64,000 nt of DNA from Streptomyces sp. WM6386. Its GTDB lineage: Bacteria > Actinomycetota > Actinomycetes > Streptomycetales > Streptomycetaceae. The translations under genes and the position numbers were made by a program. This document shows positions 25,626 through 34,595 of this stretch, in pieces (position 1 is the first letter of the stretch; each line of letters opens with the position of its first letter). The notes below the pieces were generated by a model. It searched no databases. It had not been told where the DNA came from and saw nothing but the letters and a program-made list of their open reading frames with translations. The stretch spans positions 62,001 through 126,000 of the forward strand of contig NZ_JXTE01000009.1 of assembly GCF_000972385.1 (NCBI RefSeq). Reading direction: 5' to 3'.

Positions 25626-27133
25626 GCAGGCGCTCCCGGTGGAATGAAAGGCAGTCCTTGCGGCGCGCCGGACTCGATGAGCCGCCACAGCGCGTCGGTG
25701 TCCGCGTGTTGTTCGATGAGGTCGCCGAGCCGGTCGAGCTGCTCCTCGCGCAGCGCGGCGAACGACGTGTCCGGGGCCGGCACGAAGCGGCGGCCCGCGG
25801 CGGCCGCCACCTCGCGCAGGAAGGCCCGCCGGAATCCGTCCGACTCCAGCGAGCCGTGCCAGTGGGTGCCCCAGGTCTGGCCGACCCGGCAGCCGTCCAG
25901 GAAGGGTGTGCCCCCACTGATGTCGGCGACCCCGTGATGGATCTCGTACCCGGCGACGTGCTCGCCGAGGGCTTCGCCTTCCGGCCGGGTGAGGGTCTTC
26001 TCGCGGGCGAACCGCACCCGCACGGGCAGCACGCCGAGCCCCTCGACATGACCGCGTCGGCTCTCGACCTCGTCCTCGATGTGCTCACCGAGGACCTGGA
26101 AGCCACCGCAGATACCGAGGACCGGCCGCTGCTCGGCGACCCTGCGCTCGATGGCCTGCGCAAGTCCCCGCTCCCGCAGCCACTCCAGCGCCCGGACCGT
26201 CCCGCGGGTCCCCGGGATCACCACGAGGTCGGCGTCGGCCAGCTCCTCCGGCCGGTCCACGAACCGCACGACGACGCCCGGTTCGGCGGCGAGGGCGTCC
26301 ACGTCGGTGAAGTTGGACATGAGCGGAATCGCGCAGACGGCGACCCGCAGCACGTCCTCGCCGACGGGCGGGGCCGTGTTCGACTCCCGTACGGTCCCCC
26401 GCAGGGAGACCCGGAGCCCGTCCTCCTCGTCGATGCCGAGCCCGTGCCGGAAGGGCAGCACGCCGTACGTGTGCCGCCCGGTGAGGCCGTGGAGCATGTC
26501 GAGCCCGGGCTCCAGGAGGCTGACATCGCCGCGGAACTTGTTCACGAGGAACCCGGCGACCAGGGCCTGGTCCTCCGGCGAGAGCAGCGCGACGGTCCCG
26601 AAGAAGGAGGCGAAGACGCCCCCGCGGTCGATGTCGCCGACGACGAGGACAGGAAGCCGGGCATTCCTGGCGATGCCCATGTTGACGATGTCGGTCCGCC
26701 GCAGATTGATCTCGGCAGGACTGCCGGCCCCCTCACAGATCACCGCGTCATACGTGCCCCGCAGTTCGGCGAGACAGTCCAGCACGGTGCCGAGCAACTG
26801 CTGCCGGCGTCCCCCGTGATACCCGCGCGCACTGAGCTCACCGACCGGCTTGCCGAGCAGCACGACCTGACTGCTCTGCTCGCCACCCGGCTTCAGCAGC
26901 ACGGGATTCATGAGCGCGGTCGGCTCGACACGGCAGGCCTGGGCCTGCATGGCCTGCGCCCGCCCGATCTCGGCACCCTCGCGGGTCACGAACGAATTGA
27001 GGGACATGTTCTGCGCCTTGAAGGGCGCGACCTTGACCCCCTGCCGTACCAGCCACCGGCAGATCCCGGCGGTGACGACGCTCTTGCCCGCGTCGGAGGT
27101 GGTACCGGCGACGAGCAGCCCACCGCCGCTCAT
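25622..27133 (-). CDS. cobQ: cobyric acid synthase CobQ
   Basis: A 503-residue glutamine-dependent amidase that amidates the b, d, e and g carboxylates of adenosylcobyrinate diamide. The N-terminal P-loop-like domain has VAGTTSDAGKS and FKAQNMSLNSFVT. The C-terminal GATase domain has the nucleophile Cys in VLGICGGFQVLGEH and the His in GTHWHGSLE. ATG at 27133 overlaps the cobD stop (ATGA); the upstream extension of the frame is a shadow of cobD. Confidence 0.96.
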   Translation of the reverse strand: MSGGGLLVAGTTSDAGKSVVTAGICRWLVRQGVKVAPFKAQNMSLNSFVTREGAEIGRAQAMQAQACRVEPTALMNPVLLKPGGEQSSQVVLLGKPVGELSARGYHGGRRQQLLGTVLDCLAELRGTYDAVICEGAGSPAEINLRRTDIVNMGIARNARLPVLVVGDIDRGGVFASFFGTVALLSPEDQALVAGFLVNKFRGDVSLLEPGLDMLHGLTGRHTYGVLPFRHGLGIDEEDGLRVSLRGTVRESNTAPPVGEDVLRVAVCAIPLMSNFTDVDALAAEPGVVVRFVDRPEELADADLVVIPGTRGTVRALEWLRERGLAQAIERRVAEQRPVLGICGGFQVLGEHIEDEVESRRGHVEGLGVLPVRVRFAREKTLTRPEGEALGEHVAGYEIHHGVADISGGTPFLDGCRVGQTWGTHWHGSLESDGFRRAFLREVAAAAGRRFVPAPDTSFAALREEQLDRLGDLIEQHADTDALWRLIESGAPQGLPFIPPGAPA

Positions 27134-28071
27134 GACGCACGCGCCGTGAGAGCGGCCCGCGCGGCGACACTGACGCAGAGCGCGAGCAGACCGACGCGAC
27201 GGGACAGCCGTACGGCCCGCTCGATGTCGTGGACCTCCACGGAACGCCCCTCCTGGTTCAGCACGGGCCGGTGCTCGACGCGCCCCGCATACGACAAGGT
27301 CCCGCCGAGCCGCACGCCCAGGGCCCCCGCGAACGAGGCCTCCACGGGCCCGGCGTTGGGGCTCGGATGCCGGCCGGCATCGGCACGCCAGGCTCGTACG
27401 GCCCCCCGCGGATCGCTCCCGGCGACAGCGGCGAGTACGGCGGTCAGCCGAGCCCCCGGCCACCCGGCGACGTCGTCCAGCCGCGCCGAAGCCCAGCCGT
27501 AGCGCCGATGACGCGGCGACTTGTGCCCGACCATGGCGTCAAGGGTGTTGACGGCGCGGAAGCCGAGCAGCCCGGGCACTCCACCGACGGCCCCCCACAC
27601 CAGGGCCCCCACGACGGCGTCGGAGGTGTTCTCGGCGACGGACTCGACCACCGCCCGGGCGATCCCGTCGGCGTCGAGGGCCTGCGGATCCCGCCCGCAC
27701 AGATGAGGCAGCCGCTCCCGCGCCGCCTCGACGTCCCCGACTCCCAGGGCACGTCCGATGGTTCGTGCCTCGCGTACGAGTGAGGTGCCGCCCACGACGG
27801 CCCAGGTGGCGACACCGGTCAGCGCGACGGAGGCGGCCGGGGAGGGACGTACGGCTTTCTGCGCCACGGCACCGAGCACGACGGCGCCCCCGGCACACAC
27901 CGCGGTGTGCAGGGCCCCCCGACCCCGGTGGTCCCGCCACAACACCCGCTCCACGGCAGCCGCGGCCCGCCCGAACACGGCGACCGGATGCCCCCGGCGT
28001 GGATCACCGAGCAGCAGGTCCCCGAGAAGTCCGGCGGCGGCGCCGTACGCGAAGACGCGATCGGCACGCAT
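27130..28071 (-). CDS. cobD: adenosylcobinamide-phosphate synthase CobD/CbiB
   Basis: A 313-residue membrane protein that joins the aminopropanol (phosphate) arm to adenosylcobyric acid. Motifs: LLGDLLLGDPRRGHPVAVFG at the N-terminus, ARAVVESVAENTSDAVVGAL, FRAVNTLDAMVGHKSPR and GRHPSPNAGPVEASFAGALG. Several hydrophobic helices are present. It is the first gene after the cobalamin riboswitch, and its product needs the arm precursor made by enzymes such as CobC. Confidence 0.95.
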   Translation of the reverse strand: MRADRVFAYGAAAGLLGDLLLGDPRRGHPVAVFGRAAAAVERVLWRDHRGRGALHTAVCAGGAVVLGAVAQKAVRPSPAASVALTGVATWAVVGGTSLVREARTIGRALGVGDVEAARERLPHLCGRDPQALDADGIARAVVESVAENTSDAVVGALVWGAVGGVPGLLGFRAVNTLDAMVGHKSPRHRRYGWASARLDDVAGWPGARLTAVLAAVAGSDPRGAVRAWRADAGRHPSPNAGPVEASFAGALGVRLGGTLSYAGRVEHRPVLNQEGRSVEVHDIERAVRLSRRVGLLALCVSVAARAALTARAS

Positions 28072-28149
28072 CGGCTCAGCCGGCCGTGGCGTCGGGCAGC
28101 GATCCGGTGCTGTGTCTCAAACGGCAGGCGAGCATGGCGATATGTCCTC

Positions 28150-28345
28150 ACTCAGGGTGTCCGCGCCCTGGTTCGACGAGACCGACGACGAGAGTTCCTG
28201 GCTCCCGGGGCTACCTACCCCGGTGACAGTGGCGGGACCGCGCCGGACTTCCACCGGCTTCCTCTTCTGCCGTCGTACATGGCCCCGGCAGTCCACCACG
28301 GGCCCGGAAGGGCCGTCAACTTGCCGTTGACCTGGGACGGGAGAG
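28150..28345 (-). promoter_or_regulatory. cobalamin riboswitch
   Basis: On the minus strand upstream of cobD the leader contains GAAGCCGGTGGAAGTCCGG followed by the B12 box CGGTCCCGCCACTGT (plus 28226-28240), GCCAGGAACTC, and the P13 hairpin CAGGG...CCCTG (plus 28153-28170) that makes the kissing loop with L5. Order and sequence match the AdoCbl riboswitch of actinobacteria. It should turn the cobD-to-cobI unit off when cobalamin is plentiful. The 373-bp gap 28072-28444 holds this element, the cobD leader and the terminator of the next operon, with no further gene that I can see. Confidence 0.95.
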
Positions 28346-28388
28346 TGTGCTGAGGCCCACACACGAGGGGTTGCGGGCGTGACGAAAA

Positions 28389-28426
28389 CGTGGGGTGCGG
28401 GACGGTGAACCGTCCCGCACCCCACG
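28389..28426 (-). terminator. 17-bp perfect hairpin terminator after the pit operon
   Basis: CGTGGGGTGCGGGACGG (28389-28405) pairs exactly with CCGTCCCGCACCCCACG (28410-28426) across a TGAA tetraloop. It lies 18 bp past the stop of the 73-residue membrane protein, on the side where the leftward operon ends, and before the riboswitch leader. This very stable stem, followed on the minus strand by TTTTCGTC, is a strong intrinsic terminator and insulates the cob unit from phosphate-operon read-through. Confidence 0.88.
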
Positions 28427-28444
28427 GGGTGTTCGCTCGTCGCG

Positions 28445-28666
28445 TCAGGCGACGATCAGATAGATCCCGTACGTCACCGCCGCCGCGCAGGCCGCGAAGC
28501 AGGCGTACGCGCCGGTGACCGCGAGAGACGCGGATCCGCCCTGTGCGGTGGCCCGTTCCTGGCGGGAGAGGCCCATGATGCCGAGGGTGAACAGGGCCAC
28601 GAGGGCCACGGTGACCACGAGGCTGACGCCGAAGACGGAGCCCAGCGCTTCCCAGTCGATCTTCAT
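28445..28666 (-). CDS. small two-helix membrane protein next to pit
   Basis: A 73-residue protein with two hydrophobic helices (VFGVSLVVTVALVALFTLG and a C-terminal ACFAACAAAVTYGIYLIV) joined by a short charged loop, SRQERATAQGG. It follows the phosphate transporter gene by 34 nt in the same direction and ends just before the terminator. A partner or modulator of the transporter is plausible by context. I know no function. Confidence 0.8.
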   Translation of the reverse strand: MKIDWEALGSVFGVSLVVTVALVALFTLGIMGLSRQERATAQGGSASLAVTGAYACFAACAAAVTYGIYLIVA

Positions 28667-28700
28667 GTCGGTGATTCCTTCGTTCCTGGGTGCGGCGGGC

Positions 28701-29948
28701 TCAGACGGCGGCCGGCGGAGCGGCGGGCTCCGGGGCTGCGGTCGGGGCCGGGGCCGGGATCGTGGCCGTGAGGTCCTCGGTCACCGTGCCCGCCGGGGGA
28801 GGGGTGACCGCGGCGATCGCCGTCGTCACCACGCCGGCCGGCTCCTCGTCGCTGTCGTTGACGTTCGTGTGGTCGATGACCTCGCGGCGCGAGAGCTTCC
28901 AGATCGCCGCGCTGGAGGCGATCAGGAAGACCGCCACGACCGCCGTGCCCCAGTCGCCGAGGCCGGTGACCCACTCCGCCAGTGCGCCCACCAGGGCCGC
29001 GGCCGGCAGGGTCAGGCCCCACGCCACGAACATCCGCGTCGCCGTGGACCAGCGGACGACGCCGCCCTTGCGGCCGAGGCCCGCGCCCATCACCGCACCC
29101 GAGACCGAGTGCGTGGTGGAGAGGGAGAAACCGAGGTGCGAGGAGGCCAGGATGACCGTGGCCGCGCTGGTCTGGGCGGCGAAGCCCTGCTGCGGCTGGA
29201 GGTCGGTCAGACCCTTGCCCATCGTGCGGATGATGCGCCAGCCGCCGAGGTAGGTGCCGAGCGCGATGGCGAGACCGGCGGAGAGGATGACCCAGGTGGG
29301 CGGGTCGGAGTCGGGAGCGACGGCGCCGCCGGCGACCAGGGCCAGGGTGATGATGCCCATCGTCTTCTGCGCGTCGTTCGTGCCGTGGGCCAGCGAGACC
29401 AGGCCCGCCGAGGCGATCTGGCCGGCGCGGAAGCCCTTCGCGGCGGCCTTGCCGTCGGCCTTCTTGCCCATGGAGTAGGAGAGGCGGGTCGCGAGCATCG
29501 CGGCGAGGCCCGCGACGATGGGCGCCGCGATCGCCGGGATCAGGACCTTGGTGACCAGGACGTCACCGTGGACCGCGCCCATGCCCGCCGAGGCGATGGT
29601 GGCGCCGATCAGACCGCCCATGAGGGCGTGCGAGGAGCTGGAGGGGAGTCCGACCAGCCAGGTCAGCAGGTTCCAGAGGATCGCGCCCACCAGGGCCGCG
29701 AAGATCACCTCGGGATGGATGCCGCTCTCGTCGACGAGACCCTTGGAGATCGTGTTGGCGACCTCCACGGAGAGAAACGCGCCCACAAGGTTCAGCACGG
29801 CGGACATGGCCACCGCGACCTTGGGCTTGAGTGCACCGGTCGAGATGGTCGTGGCCATCGCGTTGGCGGTGTCGTGAAAACCGTTCGTGAAATCGAACGC
29901 AAGTGCGGTTACTACCACAATCGCGAGGATCAGCGAGAAGTTTTCCAT
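28701..29948 (-). CDS. pit: low-affinity inorganic phosphate transporter, Pit family
   Basis: A 415-residue membrane transporter coupling uptake of metal-phosphate to the proton gradient. The two Pit signature repeats are visible: FDFTNGFHDTANAMAT at the N-terminus and SLAHGTNDAQKTMGI near residue 185, along with GLPSSSSHALMGGLIGA and SLSTTHSVSGAVMGAG. The last 45 residues are a Pro/Ala-rich cytoplasmic tail not needed for transport. It is led by a PHO box and shares an operon with the small membrane protein. It corresponds by position to S. coelicolor pitH1 (from memory). Confidence 0.94.
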   Translation of the reverse strand: MENFSLILAIVVVTALAFDFTNGFHDTANAMATTISTGALKPKVAVAMSAVLNLVGAFLSVEVANTISKGLVDESGIHPEVIFAALVGAILWNLLTWLVGLPSSSSHALMGGLIGATIASAGMGAVHGDVLVTKVLIPAIAAPIVAGLAAMLATRLSYSMGKKADGKAAAKGFRAGQIASAGLVSLAHGTNDAQKTMGIITLALVAGGAVAPDSDPPTWVILSAGLAIALGTYLGGWRIIRTMGKGLTDLQPQQGFAAQTSAATVILASSHLGFSLSTTHSVSGAVMGAGLGRKGGVVRWSTATRMFVAWGLTLPAAALVGALAEWVTGLGDWGTAVVAVFLIASSAAIWKLSRREVIDHTNVNDSDEEPAGVVTTAIAAVTPPPAGTVTEDLTATIPAPAPTAAPEPAAPPAAV

Positions 29949-29996
29949 TTACCCAGGCAATCGTTCGAGCGTCATTGGCTGGTCGAACGTAGGTAA

Positions 29997-30018
29997 CCAG
30001 GGTGAACGGAAGATGAAC
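29997..30018 (-). promoter_or_regulatory. PHO box (PhoP operator) for pit operon
   Basis: On the minus strand two adjacent 11-nt direct repeats, GTTCATCTTCC and GTTCACCCTGG, occur back to back 49 nt before the pit ATG, followed by a looser unit. This matches the Streptomyces PhoP direct-repeat unit (GTTCACC-type). It predicts control by the PhoR-PhoP two-component system under phosphate limitation. Whether it activates or represses cannot be told from sequence. Confidence 0.8.
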
Positions 30019-30092
30019 TGAGGCGGGCCGCACGGTGTATGGAATCGAGGGTTTCCCCTCCGATCCTCCAGTGCGGCCCGACCGCCGCACGG

Positions 30093-30842
30093 TTAGGAGC
30101 CCCGGGCGAACTTCTTCAGCTGTGCCAGGGACCCGTTGAAGAGATTCTGATCACCCGGCAGGCTGCCGCTGTTGTCGTACTGCCAGATGGTCCAGAACCC
30201 CCAACCGTTCGGCAGTGCCCCGGCGTCCGCCGAGTTGTAGCGGGCCACCCACAGTGCGTGGTTCGAGGCGAAGGCGCCGCTGCCGCCGGTGCAGGTGTTC
30301 CACCAGTGGGCGGTCGTGTAGATCACCGGGCGGCGCCCGGTCAGCCGCTTCACCTCGTTGCTGAAGGACTTGATCCAGCTGACCATCCTGGCCTTCTTGA
30401 GGCCGTAGCACTTGTGCTTGCTGTCGTACGGGTTGTACTCGATGTCGAGCGCGGGCGGCAGCGTCCAGCCGTCCGCGCTCCAGCCGCCGCCGTTGCGGAC
30501 GAAGTGCGCCGCCTGTGTCTTGCCCGACGACTTGTTCGGCAGGGCGAAGTGGTAGGCCCCGCGGATCAGGCCCGCGTTGCGCGCGCCGTTGTACTGCTGG
30601 TCGAAGTACGGGTTGCGGTAGCTGTGCGACTCGGTCGCCTTGACGTAGACGAACTTCGCCCCCTTGGACTTCGCCTTCTGCCAGTCGACGTTCTTCTGAT
30701 GCGAGGAGACGTCGTGCCCCTTGGGTTTACCGGCCGCCGAAGCCGGAAACTCGGCCAGCGCGGTCCCCGCGAGGGTGAGCGCTGCCACGGACGCGGCAAG
30801 GACGCGGCCGCGGTGACGGGAAGGTTTGCGATCACGGGCCAT
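30093..30842 (-). CDS. secreted GH25 lysozyme (N-acetylmuramidase)
   Basis: A 249-residue exported hydrolase that cleaves the MurNAc-GlcNAc bond of peptidoglycan. The signal peptide (basic RKPSRHRGRVLAASVAALTLAG, cleavage near ASA at residue 36) leads directly into the GH25 domain. This shows the active-site strands GHDVSSHQ, FVYVKATES, GAYHFA, ALDIEYN (the catalytic DxE) and WQYDNSGSLPGDQNLFNG. ATG at 30842 has GGGGGGAAAT upstream; the open frame to 31250 is non-coding. It stands alone, between pit and a divergent aldolase. Confidence 0.94.
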   Translation of the reverse strand: MARDRKPSRHRGRVLAASVAALTLAGTALAEFPASAAGKPKGHDVSSHQKNVDWQKAKSKGAKFVYVKATESHSYRNPYFDQQYNGARNAGLIRGAYHFALPNKSSGKTQAAHFVRNGGGWSADGWTLPPALDIEYNPYDSKHKCYGLKKARMVSWIKSFSNEVKRLTGRRPVIYTTAHWWNTCTGGSGAFASNHALWVARYNSADAGALPNGWGFWTIWQYDNSGSLPGDQNLFNGSLAQLKKFARGS

Positions 30843-31038
30843 ATTTCCCCCCGGAATGGCGACGTGCACGACGAAACAGGCAGAGATTACTGGAAGATCC
30901 GCGCATGTTCGGCGCTCTACGGCCAAGCCGCGGCGAAGGGGGAAGTATCCGCATTTGCGACCTTCCGGACGCCTGGCCTCCGCCCTAAAGTGCCCCCGCC
31001 CGGCCGCGTTCGGCGGCCCCACCTGACAGGATCGCGGC

Positions 31039-31770
31039 ATGGGTGAGCAGCGACGCGACCAGCGGGACGGACGGGGCGCCGGAGAGGGCACACAGGATGT
31101 GCCGGAGCCGTGGAAGCGGAGTGTGCGCGCCGAGGAGGTGCCCGCCTGGGAGGAACTGGTCGCGACCGCCCGCCGCACCGTCTCCGACGGACTCGTCGTC
31201 GGCACCTCCGGCAATGTCTCCGTACGCGTCGGCGACACAGTGCTGGTCACGCCCTCGGGTGTCCCCTACGACCGGCTGACGCCGGACGACGTGACCGGCG
31301 TCGACCTCGACGGCCGCCCGGTCCTCGGCCGGCTCGTCCCGACGAGCGAACTCCCCATGCACCTCGCGATCTACCGCACCACCGACGCCGGCGCCGTCGT
31401 CCACACCCACGCCGTCCACGCGACGGCCGTCTCGACGCTCGTCCCGGAGCTCCCGGCGATCCACTACATGTCCGGCGCCCTCGGCGGCGCTGTCCGGGTT
31501 GCCCCGTATGCGACGTACGGCACCCAGGAGTTGGCCGAGAACATGCTCCACGCCCTCGTCGACCGCACCGGTTGCCTCCTGCGCAACCACGGCACGATCG
31601 CCTACGGCACCACCCTGGACCAGGCCTACGACCGCACCGCCCAGCTGGAGTGGATGTGTCGTCTGTGGCTGACGGCGTCCTCCGTGCCGGGCCTCACCCC
31701 GGCCCTGCTGTCGCAGGAACAGGTGGCGGAGGCGGGGGAGCGGCTACGGGGGTACGGGCAGCGCGGGTGA
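31039..31770 (+). CDS. class II aldolase/adducin family protein (fuculose-phosphate aldolase-like)
   Basis: A 243-residue Zn-dependent aldolase or epimerase fold. Zn ligands are in HTHAVHAT near residue 117 and in LLRNHGTIAYG near residue 180; the substrate loop is GTSGNVSVRV near residue 54. Related enzymes include L-fuculose-1-phosphate aldolase and 5-deoxyribose-salvage aldolases. The first ~30 residues are hydrophilic and low in conservation, so translation may start at a later codon. It is divergent from the lysozyme gene; substrate unknown. Confidence 0.88.
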   Translation: MGEQRRDQRDGRGAGEGTQDVPEPWKRSVRAEEVPAWEELVATARRTVSDGLVVGTSGNVSVRVGDTVLVTPSGVPYDRLTPDDVTGVDLDGRPVLGRLVPTSELPMHLAIYRTTDAGAVVHTHAVHATAVSTLVPELPAIHYMSGALGGAVRVAPYATYGTQELAENMLHALVDRTGCLLRNHGTIAYGTTLDQAYDRTAQLEWMCRLWLTASSVPGLTPALLSQEQVAEAGERLRGYGQRG

Positions 31771-31893
31771 CGCGGGTCCGTGGGCGCCCGGCCGTCCCGG
31801 CGATGACCGGGCCCGGCGGCGGCGAACTGTCCCGCATCACTCCGAATCGTCCTCCCACTGGCCCGTGACCGGGTCCGCCAGGACACTGGACGG

Positions 31894-33021
31894 GTGCGCA
31901 CTGTCAAAGCGACGGCCGCAGCCGTCACCATGGCCCTGGCCGCCGGCGCCGCGAGCGTCGCCGCGGGACGACTCGCCAGCGACGCCGCGCTGAAGGCGCC
32001 CCCGGGCCGTCCCCTGCCGGGCGAACCCCGGCTCACCGTGCACGCCACGGCCGCCGGCCAGGTCGCGCTCACCCGCGACCTGGCAGCCCTGCGCCCCGGC
32101 ACCTACGGCCTCCTCGGCGACACCACCCACGCGGTCGTCGGCCCCGTCCTCGGCACCGCGTCCCACTCCGCCGACACCGTCGTACGCCGCCTGGAACGTG
32201 TCACACACGGCACCCTGCGACCCGGCGACAAGGTGTGGTTCACCCCGAACACCCACACCGGCGACCCCGGATCCGCCCTGGGCCTCGACCACGAGGACGT
32301 CGAGATCCCGGGCGAACTCGGCGCCCTGCCCGCCTGGTTCGTCCCCGGCGTACGCAGTACGTGGGTCATCTCCGTGCACGGCCTCGGCACCACCCGCGAA
32401 CTCTCCCTGAACGTCATGGAGTTCCTCGCGAGCCGTCGCTTCCCGGTACTCGCCCTCGCCTACCGCGGCGACCTCGGCGCGCCCCGCCCGCCGGACGGGC
32501 TGGGCCACCTCGGCGAGACCGAGTGGCGCGACCTGGACGCGGCGATCCGCTACGCCGTCCGAAACGGCGCCAGGAAGGTCGTCCTGCACGGCTGGTCCAC
32601 CGGCGCCACCATGGCGCTGCGCGCCGCCGCCCACTCCGGGGTCCGCGACCGCCTCTCCGGATTGATCCTGGACTCCCCGGTCCTCAGCTGGCAGACCACC
32701 CTGCGCGCCCTCGCCGGCGCCCGCCGCACCCCCGGCGCCCTGCTGCCGCTCGCCGTCCGCGCCGCCCAGGGCCGCACCGGACTGCACTCCGACGCCGCCG
32801 CCGAGGGCGCCGACCCGGACCTCCTCAAGGTGCCCACCCTGATCGTCCACGGCCCCGACGACACGATCGCCCCCTGGACCCTCTCGCGCCGTCTCGCCGC
32901 CGCCCGCCCCAACCTGATCGCCCTCCACACCGTCCGGCACGCACCGCACGGAGCCATGTGGAACGCCGACCCCATGGGGTACGAAGAGGCGCTCCGCCGC
33001 TTTCTGACCCCGCTGATGTAA
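31894..33021 (+). CDS. alpha/beta-hydrolase, membrane-anchored or exported
   Basis: A 375-residue serine hydrolase. An N-terminal hydrophobic segment (TVKATAAAVTMALAAGAASVAAG) acts as a signal or anchor. The nucleophile elbow is HGWSTGATMAL near residue 230, the acid is in IVHGPDDTIAP and the histidine in HAPHGAMWN near the end. HGLGTTRELSLN probably supplies the oxyanion hole. Peptidase/acyl-transferase-like relatives are common in actinobacteria. GTG at 31894 is chosen to include the hydrophobic N-terminus. Substrate unknown. Confidence 0.85.
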   Translation: MRTVKATAAAVTMALAAGAASVAAGRLASDAALKAPPGRPLPGEPRLTVHATAAGQVALTRDLAALRPGTYGLLGDTTHAVVGPVLGTASHSADTVVRRLERVTHGTLRPGDKVWFTPNTHTGDPGSALGLDHEDVEIPGELGALPAWFVPGVRSTWVISVHGLGTTRELSLNVMEFLASRRFPVLALAYRGDLGAPRPPDGLGHLGETEWRDLDAAIRYAVRNGARKVVLHGWSTGATMALRAAAHSGVRDRLSGLILDSPVLSWQTTLRALAGARRTPGALLPLAVRAAQGRTGLHSDAAAEGADPDLLKVPTLIVHGPDDTIAPWTLSRRLAAARPNLIALHTVRHAPHGAMWNADPMGYEEALRRFLTPLM

Positions 33022-33090
33022 CGACCGCCGACGGCACCCGGCAGACACATCCACCGGTTCCGTTTAAGGGCGTACTACTGGCCAGTTTCC

Positions 33091-33115
33091 GGTCCCCGGC
33101 CGCCCGCCGGGACCC
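33091..33115 (+). terminator. imperfect GC-rich hairpin after alpha/beta-hydrolase
   Basis: GGTCCCCGGC faces GCCGGGACC across a short CGCCC loop with one bulged C, 70 bp past the hydrolase stop. There is no T-run, as is usual in Streptomyces. A weak intrinsic terminator is the simplest reading. Confidence 0.45.
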
Positions 33116-33190
33116 CTGCGTCGGCCATCCCCGTAGCCCGCCGTTACATTCCGTTTGGGTTTTCGGACCGTCAACCGGAAGACTGCACCC

Positions 33191-34588
33191 GTGACGTCCC
33201 GTATCCCGCGCGACTCCAGGCTTCGACTCGTCCGACCGCGACCCCTGGCCGCCGCCCCCCGAGCGATGACCCAGCGGCCCTCGCGCCGCCCTGCACCCCG
33301 CCCCCCGGAGGGCACCCCGGCCCAGGCCGAGCTGGCCAGAATGGCGCGCTCCCTCCTGGCCGGCGCCGCCCGCGTCGCCCACTGGGCCGACGCCGCCCTG
33401 GGCCCCGGCCGGGACGCCGGGCAGCACGACGGCCAGGCCACCCTGTCCGACGCCAGCGCCGAACAGGCCGCGGCCTCTCTGGGGCTGAGCACGGCTCAGG
33501 TGCGTGCCGAGTGGGACACCGCCCGGCTCGCCGGGCTGATCGAGGTGCACGGCGACAGCGCCCGCCCCGGCTGGCGCCTGCGCGCCTGGGACCGCGACGA
33601 CAGCGCCGTCCTGCGCGGCTGGGTCGCTCTCTTCGACGCCTGGTCGCTCGCCCACCCGGAACCCGCGGAGCACGAGGGCGCCACGGTCGCCGAGGTCGTC
33701 TCCGCCATGCCGCAGGTGCTCTCCTTCCTCCAGCTCTCCGCGGGGCCCGTGCCCGTGGAACAGCTGCTGGACCTCCTGGAGCAGCGGGTCACCGAACTGC
33801 GCACCGAACGCTGCGAGATCCCCTACGGTCCGCAGCCCGACCCGGACCAGGCACAGCCCCGGGACACCCCGCTCGCCCCCCTCCTCGACTGGGCCCTGCA
33901 CGCCCTCGCCTCCGTCGGCGCCCTCACCTACGGCGACGCGCAGGCCACGCTGACCCCGCTCGGCAGCTGGGCGGTCTGGGTCAAGCTGGAGCAGATCTGC
34001 GTCGCCGCGCAGAGCCCCGCCGGCAACATCGAGGCCGTCGCCGAGGAGATGCTCCGCGGCTGTGCCCAGCTCCGCCCCAAGGCGGCCCGCGACGAGTACC
34101 GGGCCTGGCTCGCCGCCCGCCCGGTCGGCAGCGCGGTCACCGAGCTCCTCGGCGCCGCCCGCGGCGAGGACGCCCTGCTGCGCGGCCTCGCCTTCGAGGC
34201 GCTGCGGGTCGTCGGCGCCCCCGCCGAGCCCGATGTGCGCGCGGTGGCCGACGAGCCGACCCTGCGGCCGTACGCCCTGCTGTGGCTCGCCGTGCACGAC
34301 GGCGCCGACCCGGAGGATGCCCACGAGGTGCTCACCCGGGAGGAGGCCACCTGGCTGTGGGTCGACACCGCCGCCGCCGTCGCCGACCACGGGGAGGCCC
34401 CGCTGCTGGTGCGGCATCTGGAGTCCGCGGTGCAGCCGACCGTGCCCATGCTGCTCGACGAGGTGCGCGCCGTCGGTCACCCCCGCACGGTGCAGGTCCT
34501 GGTGGCGCTCGCCGCCGCCCACCCCGACCCCGCGCTGGCCAAGGCGGTCCGCCGGGCGGCCTTCCAGGTGCACACCGGGGGCAGCTGA
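33191..34588 (+). CDS. conserved hypothetical protein, HEAT-like C-terminus
   Basis: A 465-residue cytoplasmic protein I cannot assign. The first ~50 residues are Arg/Pro-rich. The body is almost entirely helical, with a winged-helix-like segment (ASLGLSTAQVRAEWDTARLAGLIEVHG near residue 105) and C-terminal alpha-helical repeats of HEAT style (LLGAARGEDALLRGLAFEALRVVG, then similar helices to the end). GTG at 33191 with GGAAG upstream is my choice; the ATG at 33266 is also possible. It is convergent with the VOC gene, 7 bp away. Confidence 0.75.
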   Translation: MTSRIPRDSRLRLVRPRPLAAAPRAMTQRPSRRPAPRPPEGTPAQAELARMARSLLAGAARVAHWADAALGPGRDAGQHDGQATLSDASAEQAAASLGLSTAQVRAEWDTARLAGLIEVHGDSARPGWRLRAWDRDDSAVLRGWVALFDAWSLAHPEPAEHEGATVAEVVSAMPQVLSFLQLSAGPVPVEQLLDLLEQRVTELRTERCEIPYGPQPDPDQAQPRDTPLAPLLDWALHALASVGALTYGDAQATLTPLGSWAVWVKLEQICVAAQSPAGNIEAVAEEMLRGCAQLRPKAARDEYRAWLAARPVGSAVTELLGAARGEDALLRGLAFEALRVVGAPAEPDVRAVADEPTLRPYALLWLAVHDGADPEDAHEVLTREEATWLWVDTAAAVADHGEAPLLVRHLESAVQPTVPMLLDEVRAVGHPRTVQVLVALAAAHPDPALAKAVRRAAFQVHTGGS

Positions 34589-34595
34589 CGGCGGG

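Noticed and set aside
22266..25937. Long open frame (about 1220 codons) on the plus strand opposite cobN
   Set aside because: At >70% GC, antisense frames stay open by codon bias. The translation is Arg/Gly/Val-rich with no motif, whereas the minus strand gives a perfect CobN.
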